Positions 1 to 7,858 of a stretch of DNA of 64,000 nt are shown here, one piece after another (position 1 is the stretch's first letter; each line of letters begins with the position of its first letter). The position numbers were made by a program, and so were the translations under genes. Source of the DNA: an uncultured Aquimarina sp. (GTDB lineage: Bacteria; Bacteroidota; Bacteroidia; Flavobacteriales; Flavobacteriaceae); contig NZ_CANMED010000007.1 of the NCBI RefSeq assembly GCF_947496855.1, forward strand, positions 310,001 to 374,000. The letters are read 5' to 3'. The notes beneath the pieces were generated by a model. It was not told where the DNA came from. It searched no databases and saw nothing but the letters and a program-made list of their open reading frames with translations.

Positions 1-1156
1 GAAGATTAAAAACCATAATAACAATCACCAAAATAGTAATCAATATCTCTAGAGTTAATGCTTCTTTTAATGTCCCTAAGGTTTCTTGAATCAATTCAGT
101 TCTATCGTAGAAAGGAACTATTGTTAACTGAGAAGTACGACCATCTTTAAGAATTTTGGTAGGCAATCCTGAACTTAGTTCATTGATTTTATCCTTTACA
201 TTGGTGATTACTTCCATAGGGTTTGCTCCATATCGAGCTACTACTACTCCCCCTACAACCTCCGCTCCTTCTTTATCTAGAATACCACGTCTAGCGGCTG
301 GTCCAAGAGAGACTTTTGCAATATCTTTTATTCTAATTGGTGTATACTCTTCAACACCCACAGTAGCATTTTCTATATCAGCAATAGATGTAACATATCC
401 TAAACCACGAACCAGATATTCTGCCTGATTAACCTCAAGAGTTTGAGCTCCGATATCACGATTACTTTCTTTTACTGCTTTTACAACATGATGTAATCCA
501 ATATTATATTGCTTCATTAATTCTGGATTTACATCTACCTGGTATTCCTTTACGTATCCTCCAATCGAGGCTACTTCAGAAACTCCATTAGCTGAGGATA
601 AAGCATATTTAACATAATAATCCTGAATACTTCTCAACTCATGCAGGTCCCAACCACCAGTTACCTTTCCTTGATCATCTCGCCCTTCTAACGTATACCA
701 GAATATTTGACCTAAGCCGGTTGCATCAGGGCCTAAAGATGGAGTTACCCCATTAGGTAGTAATCCGTTGGGTAATGAATTTAGTTTCTCTAAAATACGG
801 CTGCGACTCCAATAGAACTCTACATCTTCTTCAAAAATGATATAAATACTAGAAAACCCAAACATAGAAGAACTACGAATGGTTTTTACTCCAGGAACTC
901 CTAATAAGGAGGTAGTAAGTGGATATGTAATTTGATCTTCAATATCTTGTGGAGATCTTCCAGACCATTTCGTAAAGACTATCTGTTGATTTTCTCCAAT
1001 ATCAGGAATTGCATCAACTGCTACCGGATCATTAGGCAAAAAAAACAGATCTGATTGAAAAGGCGAATGGATGAGTCCCCAACCTATTAAAATCAGCAGC
1101 AATAAAACTGCTATGAACTTGTTTTCGATTAAAAATTTAATGCTTTTATTGAGCAT
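1..1156 (-). CDS. CusA/CzcA-family heavy-metal efflux RND pump, N-terminal 385 residues (runs off window)
   Basis: This ORF has no stop inside the window, so the track omits it; I read it by hand from an ATG at 1156. It begins MLNKSIKFLIENKF, an inner-membrane RND start with one hydrophobic segment, followed by the porter-domain signature of heavy-metal exporters: VDAIPDIGENQQIV, then WSGRSPQDIEDQITYPL and a segment containing GVPGVKTIRSSS. The visible part ends near TM2 (LEILITILVIVIMVF). Known family members are proton-driven trimers that export Cu/Ag or Co/Zn/Cd through a tripartite CusCBA-type channel. The metal cannot be fixed because the TM4 and methionine-pair regions lie outside the window. 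It follows a HYC_CC_PP gene by 122 bases on the same strand, so the two are probably co-transcribed. A NxxP-like insertion between the first helix and VDAIPDIG is not obviously abnormal. Confidence 0.93.
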   Translation of the reverse strand, partial: MLNKSIKFLIENKFIAVLLLLILIGWGLIHSPFQSDLFFLPNDPVAVDAIPDIGENQQIVFTKWSGRSPQDIEDQITYPLTTSLLGVPGVKTIRSSSMFGFSSIYIIFEEDVEFYWSRSRILEKLNSLPNGLLPNGVTPSLGPDATGLGQIFWYTLEGRDDQGKVTGGWDLHELRSIQDYYVKYALSSANGVSEVASIGGYVKEYQVDVNPELMKQYNIGLHHVVKAVKESNRDIGAQTLEVNQAEYLVRGLGYVTSIADIENATVGVEEYTPIRIKDIAKVSLGPAARRGILDKEGAEVVGGVVVARYGANPMEVITNVKDKINELSSGLPTKILKDGRTSQLTIVPFYDRTELIQETLGTLKEALTLEILITILVIVIMVFNL

Positions 1157-1278
1157 ATATAATAAGATTTAGTCAACTATTAATTGAAATCAGTTGTATT
1201 CTTTATGTTAGAAACAACATCTCTTTAACACAAATAACCGTATAAATTACTTTTGTTAATCAATAATAATAAACTAAA

Positions 1279-1695
1279 TCAAATCAAGAAAGTCTCGTGT
1301 AGAATGAGAATATCTGTAACCCGTTCGGGTGGAGAATATTCTTTAGAAATCAAGTGCTTTTCTTCTGGCAGAGAAAAGAGATTTACATAAGAATGTATAT
1401 ATGATATAATGAACCCTTGTTGAGAAAAATCTATTTGATCAAAAGAAACTTTAAGTTCATCCTGTCCTTCCAGAACAATAATCTCATCTTTACAACAAGA
1501 TTTTTTCTGCATTCGTACGCTTTGATCATCAGAATGACTCATCATGTTCATTCCACAATCTTTGGCTTTAGAAAACACAGCAACATCAACCAAAAAACGC
1601 CCACAGTAATGTTTTTCCACAGTAAACGAAAACGTAGAAAGTAATACTAAGCAAGCTAATAATATTGACGTTATTTTCTGAAAAACTTTTTTCAT
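1279..1695 (-). CDS. HYC_CC_PP family protein (small exported cysteine-rich protein)
   Basis: 138 residues with an N-terminal hydrophobic export segment (residues about 9-25). The three signatures that give this family its name are present: HYCGRFL at residues 29-35, a CC pair at 67-68 (KSCCKDE), and a PP pair (SPPERV) near the C-terminus. A further CGMNMMSH stretch at 47-54 adds Cys, Met and His residues that could bind a soft metal. The family is known mainly from Bacteroidota and often sits beside metal-efflux genes. Here it lies directly upstream of a CusA/CzcA pump on the same strand. I infer a periplasmic metal-binding or sensing accessory role, but its biochemical function is not established. 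The plus-strand ORF at 1417-1644 is its shadow. Confidence 0.85.
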   Translation of the reverse strand: MKKVFQKITSILLACLVLLSTFSFTVEKHYCGRFLVDVAVFSKAKDCGMNMMSHSDDQSVRMQKKSCCKDEIIVLEGQDELKVSFDQIDFSQQGFIISYIHSYVNLFSLPEEKHLISKEYSPPERVTDILILHETFLI

Positions 1696-1702
1696 TTACA
1701 AA

Positions 1703-1710
1703 CAAAAATA
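1703..1710 (-). promoter_or_regulatory. Possible -7 element for the HYC_CC_PP/RND unit
   Basis: On the minus strand the sequence reads TATTTTTG, an exact match to the Bacteroidota -7 consensus TANNTTTG, 8 bases upstream of the ATG. The short distance would give an almost leaderless mRNA, and I see no clear TTG -33 element, so confidence is low. Confidence 0.3.
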
Positions 1711-1808
1711 CGTAATATTTATAGAATCGTGATTTTTTTGCGTTTTCCTTAGAAATTTTTAACAAAACAATACCATTCTAAAAAACCCTCATTTTTAAAT
1801 ATTTTAAA

Positions 1809-1816
1809 TACTTTTG
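1809..1816 (+). promoter_or_regulatory. Probable -7 promoter element for the GAF/fRMsr gene
   Basis: TACTTTTG matches TANNTTTG exactly and lies 17 bases before the ATG at 1834. No convincing TTG -33 box is seen at the expected 18-21 base distance. Confidence 0.45.
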
Positions 1817-1833
1817 CCGAAAAATTGTAAGGA

Positions 1834-2289
1834 ATGCTATTTGAAAATTTAAAACCTAAGGTTGTTAACATCCTTAAAAATGAAGACAACCCTGTCACTG
1901 ATAGATTACATCAAGTTTGTCAATTGCTGAATGATACGATTGAATACTATGATTGGGTTGGTTTTTATTTCAAAAATGGTGATAAAGAAGAGCTAAAATT
2001 AAGAACATACGTTGGTGAGGAAACTGATCATACTATTATTCCATTCGGAAAAGGGATTTGTGGTCAGGTAGCAGTATCTAATGAGAACTTCATAGTTCCT
2101 GATGTTCAGGCTCAGGACAATTATATTGCTTGTAGTTTTACGGTTAAATCAGAAATTGTTATTCCATTATTTAAAAATGGAGAGAATATCGGACAAATAG
2201 ATATTGATTCTGAAACTCCAGATCCGTTTACAGAAAAAGATGAACGATTTCTGGAATTTGTGAATCAGGAAGTAGCTAAAATTATATAA
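1834..2289 (+). CDS. GAF-domain protein, free methionine-(R)-sulfoxide reductase type
   Basis: 151 residues forming one GAF domain, the usual length for fRMsr (E. coli YebR type). These enzymes reduce free methionine-R-sulfoxide in the cytoplasm using cysteine chemistry. Family blocks seen: WVGFYF, PFGKGICGQ with Cys76, IVPDV, IAC with Cys100, SEIVIPL and IGQIDIDS. By alignment from memory, Cys76 and Cys100 match E. coli Cys94 and Cys118. The third family cysteine (E. coli Cys84) is replaced by His66 in the stretch EETDHTIIPFG. That changes the disulfide pairs available, so activity is likely but not assured. The gene stands alone: the metal-efflux unit upstream points the other way, and a gal relic follows on the opposite strand. 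Confidence 0.85.
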   Translation: MLFENLKPKVVNILKNEDNPVTDRLHQVCQLLNDTIEYYDWVGFYFKNGDKEELKLRTYVGEETDHTIIPFGKGICGQVAVSNENFIVPDVQAQDNYIACSFTVKSEIVIPLFKNGENIGQIDIDSETPDPFTEKDERFLEFVNQEVAKII

Positions 2290-2307
2290 TTAGTAGAATT
2301 TCTATAA

Positions 2308-2545
2308 CTATAAAGAGTAAAGATCTATTGATTGTTCTTTAATTGTTTTTATTGCTCGCCCTACAGTAACATCACGCTGAGGGCTTACAAACATTTCATA
2401 ACCTACCATAAATTTTCATCTATAGCAGTGGGCAAAAAAATCCATTATTATAATCAGTATGTTCACCAAGAAAATTAACTATTCCTAGAGAATAAACAAC
2501 CAATTATAACGTAAAACCTTTTACAAAACTCTCATTTTTTGTCAT
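2308..2545 (-). pseudogene. Relic galK'-'galT: galactokinase start fused to galactose-1-P uridylyltransferase end
   Basis: Read on the minus strand, 2503-2438 encodes LVVYSLGIVNFLGEHTDYNNGF, which contains the galactokinase substrate signature GEHTDYN. After a one-base frameshift in a T run it continues PTAIDENLW, as galactokinases do. The next in-frame stretch, 2415-2308, reads KFMVGYEM then QRDVT and ends ...DLYSL-stop. That is the characteristic C-terminus of GalT (KFMVGYEM..QRDLT). A possible old start, ATG at 2545, is followed by an in-frame TAA before the galactokinase motif. So galK and galT were once adjacent on this strand, and one deletion removed most of both. Stop codons and the frameshift make it non-functional. 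It explains the 420-base gap between the GAF gene and the NUDIX regulator. Confidence 0.82.
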
Positions 2546-2712
2546 TTTTTGAACATAGTTTGATAGATAGTATTTAAACAAATACCGATTTTAATTTTAA
2601 AGTTCAGACAAACATAATAAATGTGTTTTTTACATTTACTGTTGATAGTGTATTTTTTATTAATTTGCATCCAAATCCATTTTCGGGATAATAAAACCTG
2701 TTAACTGACAGC

Positions 2713-3399
2713 ATGAACTCATACCAAGAAAAAGATAAATTTTATGTTGCCGTTGATTGTATCATTTTTGGATTTGAAGAAGGAAAATTAAAGTTGTTAG
2801 TTTTTAATCGAAAATTAAACCCTTTTAAAGATTCATTATCTCTTATCGGAAGTTTTGTGAAAATCGGAGAAAGTGTTTCTGACGCCTCAAAAAGGATTCT
2901 AAAAGAATCTACTGGCCTTCAAAATGTATATATGAAAGAGTTAAAAACATATAGTTCTGTAGATAGAGACCCCGGATTCCGTTGTATATCAATTGCTCAG
3001 TATGCTTTAATACGAATTAATAAGTACATAAAAAACACAGTTAAGGAAAACCAAGCAACATGGTTTGACATAGATATAATTCCCAAATTAATTCTGGATC
3101 ACAATCTTATGGTATCCAATGCTCTAAAAAGAATTGAAGAAATTGCAAGATATAAGCCTATCGGTTTTGAACTTTTACCAGAAAAATTCACTATCCCACA
3201 GCTACAGTCATTATACGAGGCTATTTATAGAAAATCATTAGACCCTAGAAATTTTCGAAAAAAAATACTTTCTTTTGATGTAATCATCAAACTAGAAGAA
3301 AAAGACAAAAGCAGTTCTAAAAAAGGTGCTTATCTATATAAATTTGATCATACCAAATATCAAAAACTACAAGAATCTGGATATAATTTTGAAATCTAG
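2713..3399 (+). CDS. NUDIX-domain/winged-helix transcriptional regulator (NrtR/AraR-like)
   Basis: 228 residues: a NUDIX fold at about 8-150 and a C-terminal winged helix at about 155-225 (FTIPQLQSLYEAIYRKSLDPRNFRKKI is typical of the NrtR-type HTH). The NUDIX box is degenerate: GSFVKIGESVSDASKRILKESTGL keeps the leading Gly and Glu but has RI for RE and KE for EE. Catalysis is therefore unlikely and the domain probably binds a sugar ligand, as known for Bacteroidota NUDIX regulators of arabinose, xylose and related sugars. It lies between the galK/galT relic and the SusCD locus, 43 bases before a GntR regulator on the same strand. I infer that it senses a galactose-related ligand; this is not shown directly. 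Confidence 0.85.
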   Translation: MNSYQEKDKFYVAVDCIIFGFEEGKLKLLVFNRKLNPFKDSLSLIGSFVKIGESVSDASKRILKESTGLQNVYMKELKTYSSVDRDPGFRCISIAQYALIRINKYIKNTVKENQATWFDIDIIPKLILDHNLMVSNALKRIEEIARYKPIGFELLPEKFTIPQLQSLYEAIYRKSLDPRNFRKKILSFDVIIKLEEKDKSSSKKGAYLYKFDHTKYQKLQESGYNFEI

Positions 3400-3442
3400 T
3401 ATTTAAGCTTAAATTTATAGACCGTAGAATTCACAATTAAAT

Positions 3443-4459
3443 ATGTCATCGTTACTTCAAAAAATATACGACCTTCAGGATATAAATACATTATCGAAGC
3501 ACGAACAAATCGTTAACGGGATTATAAATGCAATTGACTCTGGAGTCCTAAAAGTAGGAGACAAATTACCTTCTATTAATGAAATGGTAGCATCAGTGGG
3601 ATATGCAAGAAAAACATTTGTAAAAGCGTATACCGAATTAAAAGAACGCGGACTAGTAGAATCTAAAAACCTTAAAGGGTATTATATTATTAGCGAAGAA
3701 ACTAATGTTAAATTAAAAGTGGCATTAATTTTATTTGCGTTCCATAGTTTTCAGGAAGATTTTTACAATACTTTTAGAAAAGAACTTGGTGAAAAATACC
3801 ATATTGATATTTTCTTTCATCACAATAACCTTACTTTACTTAAGACAATAATAGATAATATATCTCGTAAATATGGTATGTATGTTATAGCACCAATCCA
3901 AGAAAAAGAAGTTTCATCTATGATGAAACAAATACCTTCTGACCGACTATTAATTGTCGACCGCTATCTAAAAATGTCCAAAGACTATTCCTATATTTCT
4001 CAAGAATTTGAAGAAGTAACATATCAAAAACTGGTGGAGCTTACTACCTACATAAAAAAATACAACAGATTCGTATTATTTTTTAAGAAAAATTCTGATT
4101 TCCCTCCCGAAATTTTAAACGCTTTTAACCGCTACATATCTGACTACGATATTAATGGTGAGGTAGTAGATAGTTATGAACCTAATACATTGACAAAAAG
4201 CACGGCATACTTTTCTATTAGTGACACACAACTTTGGAAAGTTCTAAAAGATGCCCGGAAAATGGAATACCGAATTGGTTCTGATATTGGTATCCTAGCA
4301 CATGATGATAACATCGTAAAAGAAATTGCTTTTGGCGGAATAACAACAATTTCTACCGATTTTACGCAGATGGCAAAAAAAGCGGCTCATTTCGTTAAGG
4401 AAGGAAAGCCTATTCAAGAAATCGTTCCTACATACTTAAGACAACGCAATTCTCTTTAG
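3443..4459 (+). CDS. GntR-family regulator with LacI-type ligand-binding domain
   Basis: 338 residues. The N-terminal GntR winged helix (about 17-85) shows GVLKVGDKLPSINEM, then RKTFVKAYTELKERGLVES, the usual DNA-recognition and wing segments. The C-terminal part (about 90-335) resembles a periplasmic-binding/LacI-type effector domain (KVALILFAF..., GSDIGILAHDD, GITTISTDFTQMAKKAA), as in AraR-like GntR repressors. It is 43 bases downstream of the NUDIX regulator and 306 bases upstream of susC, same strand. The likely job is effector-dependent control of the SusCD/galactosidase/glycerol operon. The effector is unknown. Confidence 0.88.
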   Translation: MSSLLQKIYDLQDINTLSKHEQIVNGIINAIDSGVLKVGDKLPSINEMVASVGYARKTFVKAYTELKERGLVESKNLKGYYIISEETNVKLKVALILFAFHSFQEDFYNTFRKELGEKYHIDIFFHHNNLTLLKTIIDNISRKYGMYVIAPIQEKEVSSMMKQIPSDRLLIVDRYLKMSKDYSYISQEFEEVTYQKLVELTTYIKKYNRFVLFFKKNSDFPPEILNAFNRYISDYDINGEVVDSYEPNTLTKSTAYFSISDTQLWKVLKDARKMEYRIGSDIGILAHDDNIVKEIAFGGITTISTDFTQMAKKAAHFVKEGKPIQEIVPTYLRQRNSL

Positions 4460-4765
4460 CAATATCTTGCTACTTCAAAGTTCTAACATATTTATATAAA
4501 AACCGATTCTTCTACACATTATAATTTTGTGCTATACACTACAAAATTCTTGTTTTAATAATTTCACAATTTTTGTATTGTTTATCTACCATATTTCTAT
4601 TTTTACAACCTCCTAACTAACTATTACATAAAAATTTATAGTTTTAAGCTTTGATATAAAAATAAATATTCTACATTTGCATTGTAGCATAGAGTATCAT
4701 AGCATAATAAAATACTCTTATCTAACTTCAACTCAGAAAAAACTATTAACAAACACACAAATCAT
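4460..4765 (+). other. Intergenic region, leader of the locus 1 operon
   Basis: 306 AT-rich bases without a plausible gene. They hold the susC promoter (annotated separately) and an untranslated leader of roughly 80 bases. I see no riboswitch-like conserved structure and no strong terminator after the GntR gene. Confidence 0.5.
4650..4679 (+). promoter_or_regulatory. Promoter of the susC-susD locus 1 operon
   Basis: A TTTG -33 box at 4650-4653 and a TACATTTG -7 box at 4672-4679 are separated by 18 bases. The pair agrees with the Bacteroidota primary sigma consensus TTTG-N(17-21)-TANNTTTG. It lies 86 bases upstream of the susC ATG. Confidence 0.6.
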
Positions 4766-7700
4766 ATGAAGCGAAAAATATTTAATCGTATCATGATGTT
4801 ACTCATTGGCCTAACAACCACCTTTGTTAGCGCACAACAAACGGTTTCAGGAACGGTAAACGAGCCAAATGGTCCTTTACCCGGAGTTAACATCCTAGTA
4901 AAAGGGAATGATAATGGTACTACCACAGATTTTGATGGCAAATACACCTTAAATAATGTAGCCGATAATGCCATCTTAATATTTAGTTATGTTGGTTTTA
5001 TTACGGCAGAAGTGCCTCTAAACGGTAAAACCATTCTAGATATTACACTTCAAGAAGATGCTGCCGCTCTTGATGAAATAGTAATTGTTGGGTATGGTTC
5101 ACAATCCAAAAGAGATGTTACGGGAGCTATATCTCAAATTAAATCAGAAGATATAGCACAAGTTGTTACGGCAAACCCAACCTCTGCATTACAAGGTAAG
5201 CTCGCAGGAGTTCAGGTAGAAACTGCAGGTGGTGCACCTGGTAGTCCTGCGAATGTTTTTGTACGTGGGGTAAGCTCTTTAACTAATTCTTTTCCTTTAT
5301 ACGTAGTTGATGGTGCTATTTCTGATAATATAAATTTCTTAAATGCTAAAGACATTGTGAATCTTCAAGTGTTAAAAGATGCGACATCTGCAGCAATATA
5401 TGGTTCTCGTGCCGCAAATGGAGTTATTATAGTTACTACCAATAGAGGTAAACAAAATTCCTCTCCTACAGTAAATATTGATATACGAAGTGGGGTTAAC
5501 ACACAACCAAAAAAACTTGATTTACTTAATGGTCCTGAGTATATCGCATTTCTTAATCAACGTAGAGTTAATGATGGTCTTGATGGAAACATCCCTGATC
5601 CAGGAATCAATACAGATTTTCAAGATTTAAGTGTAAACTCAGGTACAATTCAAGATTTTGGATTTAATATATCTGGTGGTGGAGAAAACTCAAAATACTT
5701 TTTTAGTGCAAATTATTATGATGAAGAAGGCTTATTAATAAGTGAAGAATTTAACCGTAAAAATGTACGTTTAAACAGTGAGTTCAAAATAGGTAGACTT
5801 AAAATTCAAGAATCTTTCGGGTTTTCTGAAAATAGATTTACTCGTAATAATGCATTTGGAAACCAAGGAGGTACTGTACCTATTATTCGTCCTTTTGCTC
5901 CAGAAAATGAAGGTGGATTTGAGGCTATTAGTGATCCTATTTTTGGAATTGGAGGAACTAATAAATTTGCAAACGCACAATTAGTAAATGATCAGAATAC
6001 GGAACGTAATTTTCTAGGCAATATGAATTTTTCATATGAAATTATAGAAGGACTTACTGCTAAGCTCAACGTAGGTGCTGAATACACCAATTTTTATAGA
6101 AATACATTTCAACCCACTTTTTTTCAAAGTAATATAGATAGTGAAACTAATGCAAATCCTCTCAATGATCTTACTGAGGTAAGAGGAGAACGTTATGCCA
6201 CAAATGTAGAACCCACTCTTAACTATAAAAAAGGTATTGGAGCACATAATTTTGATGTTCTTATAGGGAGTGCTCGCCAGGACATTACAACAAATACAAT
6301 TGCAATTTATGCAGAAGGACTGCCAAGTAATAATATTACCAATATAGCACAGTTTACTGATAATATTATAAACTCAGGTGGAGGACGTTTTGATAATAAG
6401 CTTTTCTCGTTTTTTGGGCGTATAAACTATAATTATAGCCAAAAATATTTATTTACAGCTATCGTACGTCGAGATAAAACCTCTCTTTTTGCAAGTGGTT
6501 TTAATACAGGCACATTTCCTTCTTTCTCTGTTGGATGGGTCATTAGTGATGAAAATTTCTTTAACAAAGACGGGATATTTAATTCCCTTAAGTTTAGAGC
6601 TGGATATGGAGAATTAGGATCCCAAAATGTAGATCCTTTTTCGAATCAATCAGTTGTAGAACCTAATTCTCCTATTACCGTTGGTGGTTCTTCCGGACAA
6701 ATTCCAGGATTTGCAATTACAAGTTTAGTAGATCCCACATTAAGTTTTGAAACATCAAAAACCATCAATTTTGGTTTAGACACTTCACTATTAGACAATA
6801 GTTTAAAACTAAGTCTAGATTATTTTAACAGAGATAATGAAGATGTAATTCAAGCTGTTGCTATTCCAGATTCTAATGGATCTGTAAATCCTGTATTTCA
6901 AAACGCATCCTCTATTAATAATAAAGGTTTTGAATTTGAAGCAGCATATAGTTATGACAAAGGCGATGACTTAACCTTCAATATAGGTTTTAATATTTCT
7001 GCGATCCAAAATGAGTTAACTGATTCTCCAAACCCTATTGTAGGTCCTTCATATAATGAAGAAGGACTAAGAGCAAATCGGTTTGAAGTTGGACAACCTT
7101 TGGGGTTTTTCTTTGGATTTACGACAGATGGAATTTATAATGATCAAGCGGAAATAGACAACGATCCTTTTCTAGCTAATGATCCAGATCGAAGAGCATT
7201 ACTACAACCAGGAGATTTTAGAAGGATAGACATTAATAATGATGGTAGAATAAACGATGAAGATCAGACTTATTTGGGCGATCCAACACCAGATTTCACA
7301 TATGGTATTAACCTTTCTGCAAATTATAAAAATTGGGATATTGGAGCCTTCTTTAATGGAGTCCAAGGAAACGAAATTTATAATGTTACCAAATTCTTTG
7401 GATATTTCTTCTTGGACGATAATAAACTTGGGATTGTAAGAGATGCTTATACTCCTGCGAATCCAAATACAAATCTTCCTCGTGTAACTACACAAGATAA
7501 TGCAGGAAACCAACTTCCGTCTGATTTCTTTGTAGAAGACGGTTCCTTTTTCCGTCTTAAAACACTAGAAATCGGATATAATTTTAATGATTTTATAGGA
7601 AAAAAATGGGTCTCTAATGCTAGGGTATTTGCAAATGTTCAGAATGTATTTACTATTACAAATTATTCTGGATATGATCCCGAAATAGGATCCAACAATA

Positions 7701-7837
7701 GTGGATTAGGAACTAATCGTGGTTTCTTTGGTTTTACGCCATTAACTAGCGCCGATTCTGTTTTTGACAGAGGCCTTGATGTGAGGGCGCAACCGAGACC
7801 TCGTACTTTTACAATCGGGATACAAATGTCATTTTAA
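4766..7837 (+). CDS. SusC/RagA-family TonB-linked outer membrane transporter (locus 1)
   Basis: 1023 residues. A signal peptide at 1-24 (LTTTFVSAQ) is followed by a carboxypeptidase-regulatory-like domain (GTVNEPNGPLPGVNILVKG, about 26-105), the DEIVIVGYGSQ TonB-box region, a plug domain (VFVRGVSSL, YVVDGA, ILKDATSAAIYGSR-type block, NGVIIVTT) and a 22-strand-type barrel ending in the aromatic FTIGIQMSF. SusC proteins pair with SusD lipoproteins to import oligosaccharides or other nutrients by TonB energy. susD follows after 21 bases. The genes downstream (alpha-galactosidase, glycerol kinase/dehydrogenase, sugar symporter) suggest that it imports an alpha-galactoside. The specificity is inferred from context, not from the SusC sequence. 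Confidence 0.97.
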   Translation: MKRKIFNRIMMLLIGLTTTFVSAQQTVSGTVNEPNGPLPGVNILVKGNDNGTTTDFDGKYTLNNVADNAILIFSYVGFITAEVPLNGKTILDITLQEDAAALDEIVIVGYGSQSKRDVTGAISQIKSEDIAQVVTANPTSALQGKLAGVQVETAGGAPGSPANVFVRGVSSLTNSFPLYVVDGAISDNINFLNAKDIVNLQVLKDATSAAIYGSRAANGVIIVTTNRGKQNSSPTVNIDIRSGVNTQPKKLDLLNGPEYIAFLNQRRVNDGLDGNIPDPGINTDFQDLSVNSGTIQDFGFNISGGGENSKYFFSANYYDEEGLLISEEFNRKNVRLNSEFKIGRLKIQESFGFSENRFTRNNAFGNQGGTVPIIRPFAPENEGGFEAISDPIFGIGGTNKFANAQLVNDQNTERNFLGNMNFSYEIIEGLTAKLNVGAEYTNFYRNTFQPTFFQSNIDSETNANPLNDLTEVRGERYATNVEPTLNYKKGIGAHNFDVLIGSARQDITTNTIAIYAEGLPSNNITNIAQFTDNIINSGGGRFDNKLFSFFGRINYNYSQKYLFTAIVRRDKTSLFASGFNTGTFPSFSVGWVISDENFFNKDGIFNSLKFRAGYGELGSQNVDPFSNQSVVEPNSPITVGGSSGQIPGFAITSLVDPTLSFETSKTINFGLDTSLLDNSLKLSLDYFNRDNEDVIQAVAIPDSNGSVNPVFQNASSINNKGFEFEAAYSYDKGDDLTFNIGFNISAIQNELTDSPNPIVGPSYNEEGLRANRFEVGQPLGFFFGFTTDGIYNDQAEIDNDPFLANDPDRRALLQPGDFRRIDINNDGRINDEDQTYLGDPTPDFTYGINLSANYKNWDIGAFFNGVQGNEIYNVTKFFGYFFLDDNKLGIVRDAYTPANPNTNLPRVTTQDNAGNQLPSDFFVEDGSFFRLKTLEIGYNFNDFIGKKWVSNARVFANVQNVFTITNYSGYDPEIGSNNSGLGTNRGFFGFTPLTSADSVFDRGLDVRAQPRPRTFTIGIQMSF

Positions 7838-7858
7838 AAACAAAAAAAAGAATACGAT

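Noticed and set aside
156-428. Plus-strand ORF of 90 residues
   Set aside because: It lies antisense inside the RND pump gene, whose minus-strand frame is open from 1156 to the window edge with strong family motifs.
1417-1644. Plus-strand ORF of 75 residues
   Set aside because: Antisense shadow of the HYC_CC_PP gene, with no recognisable motif.
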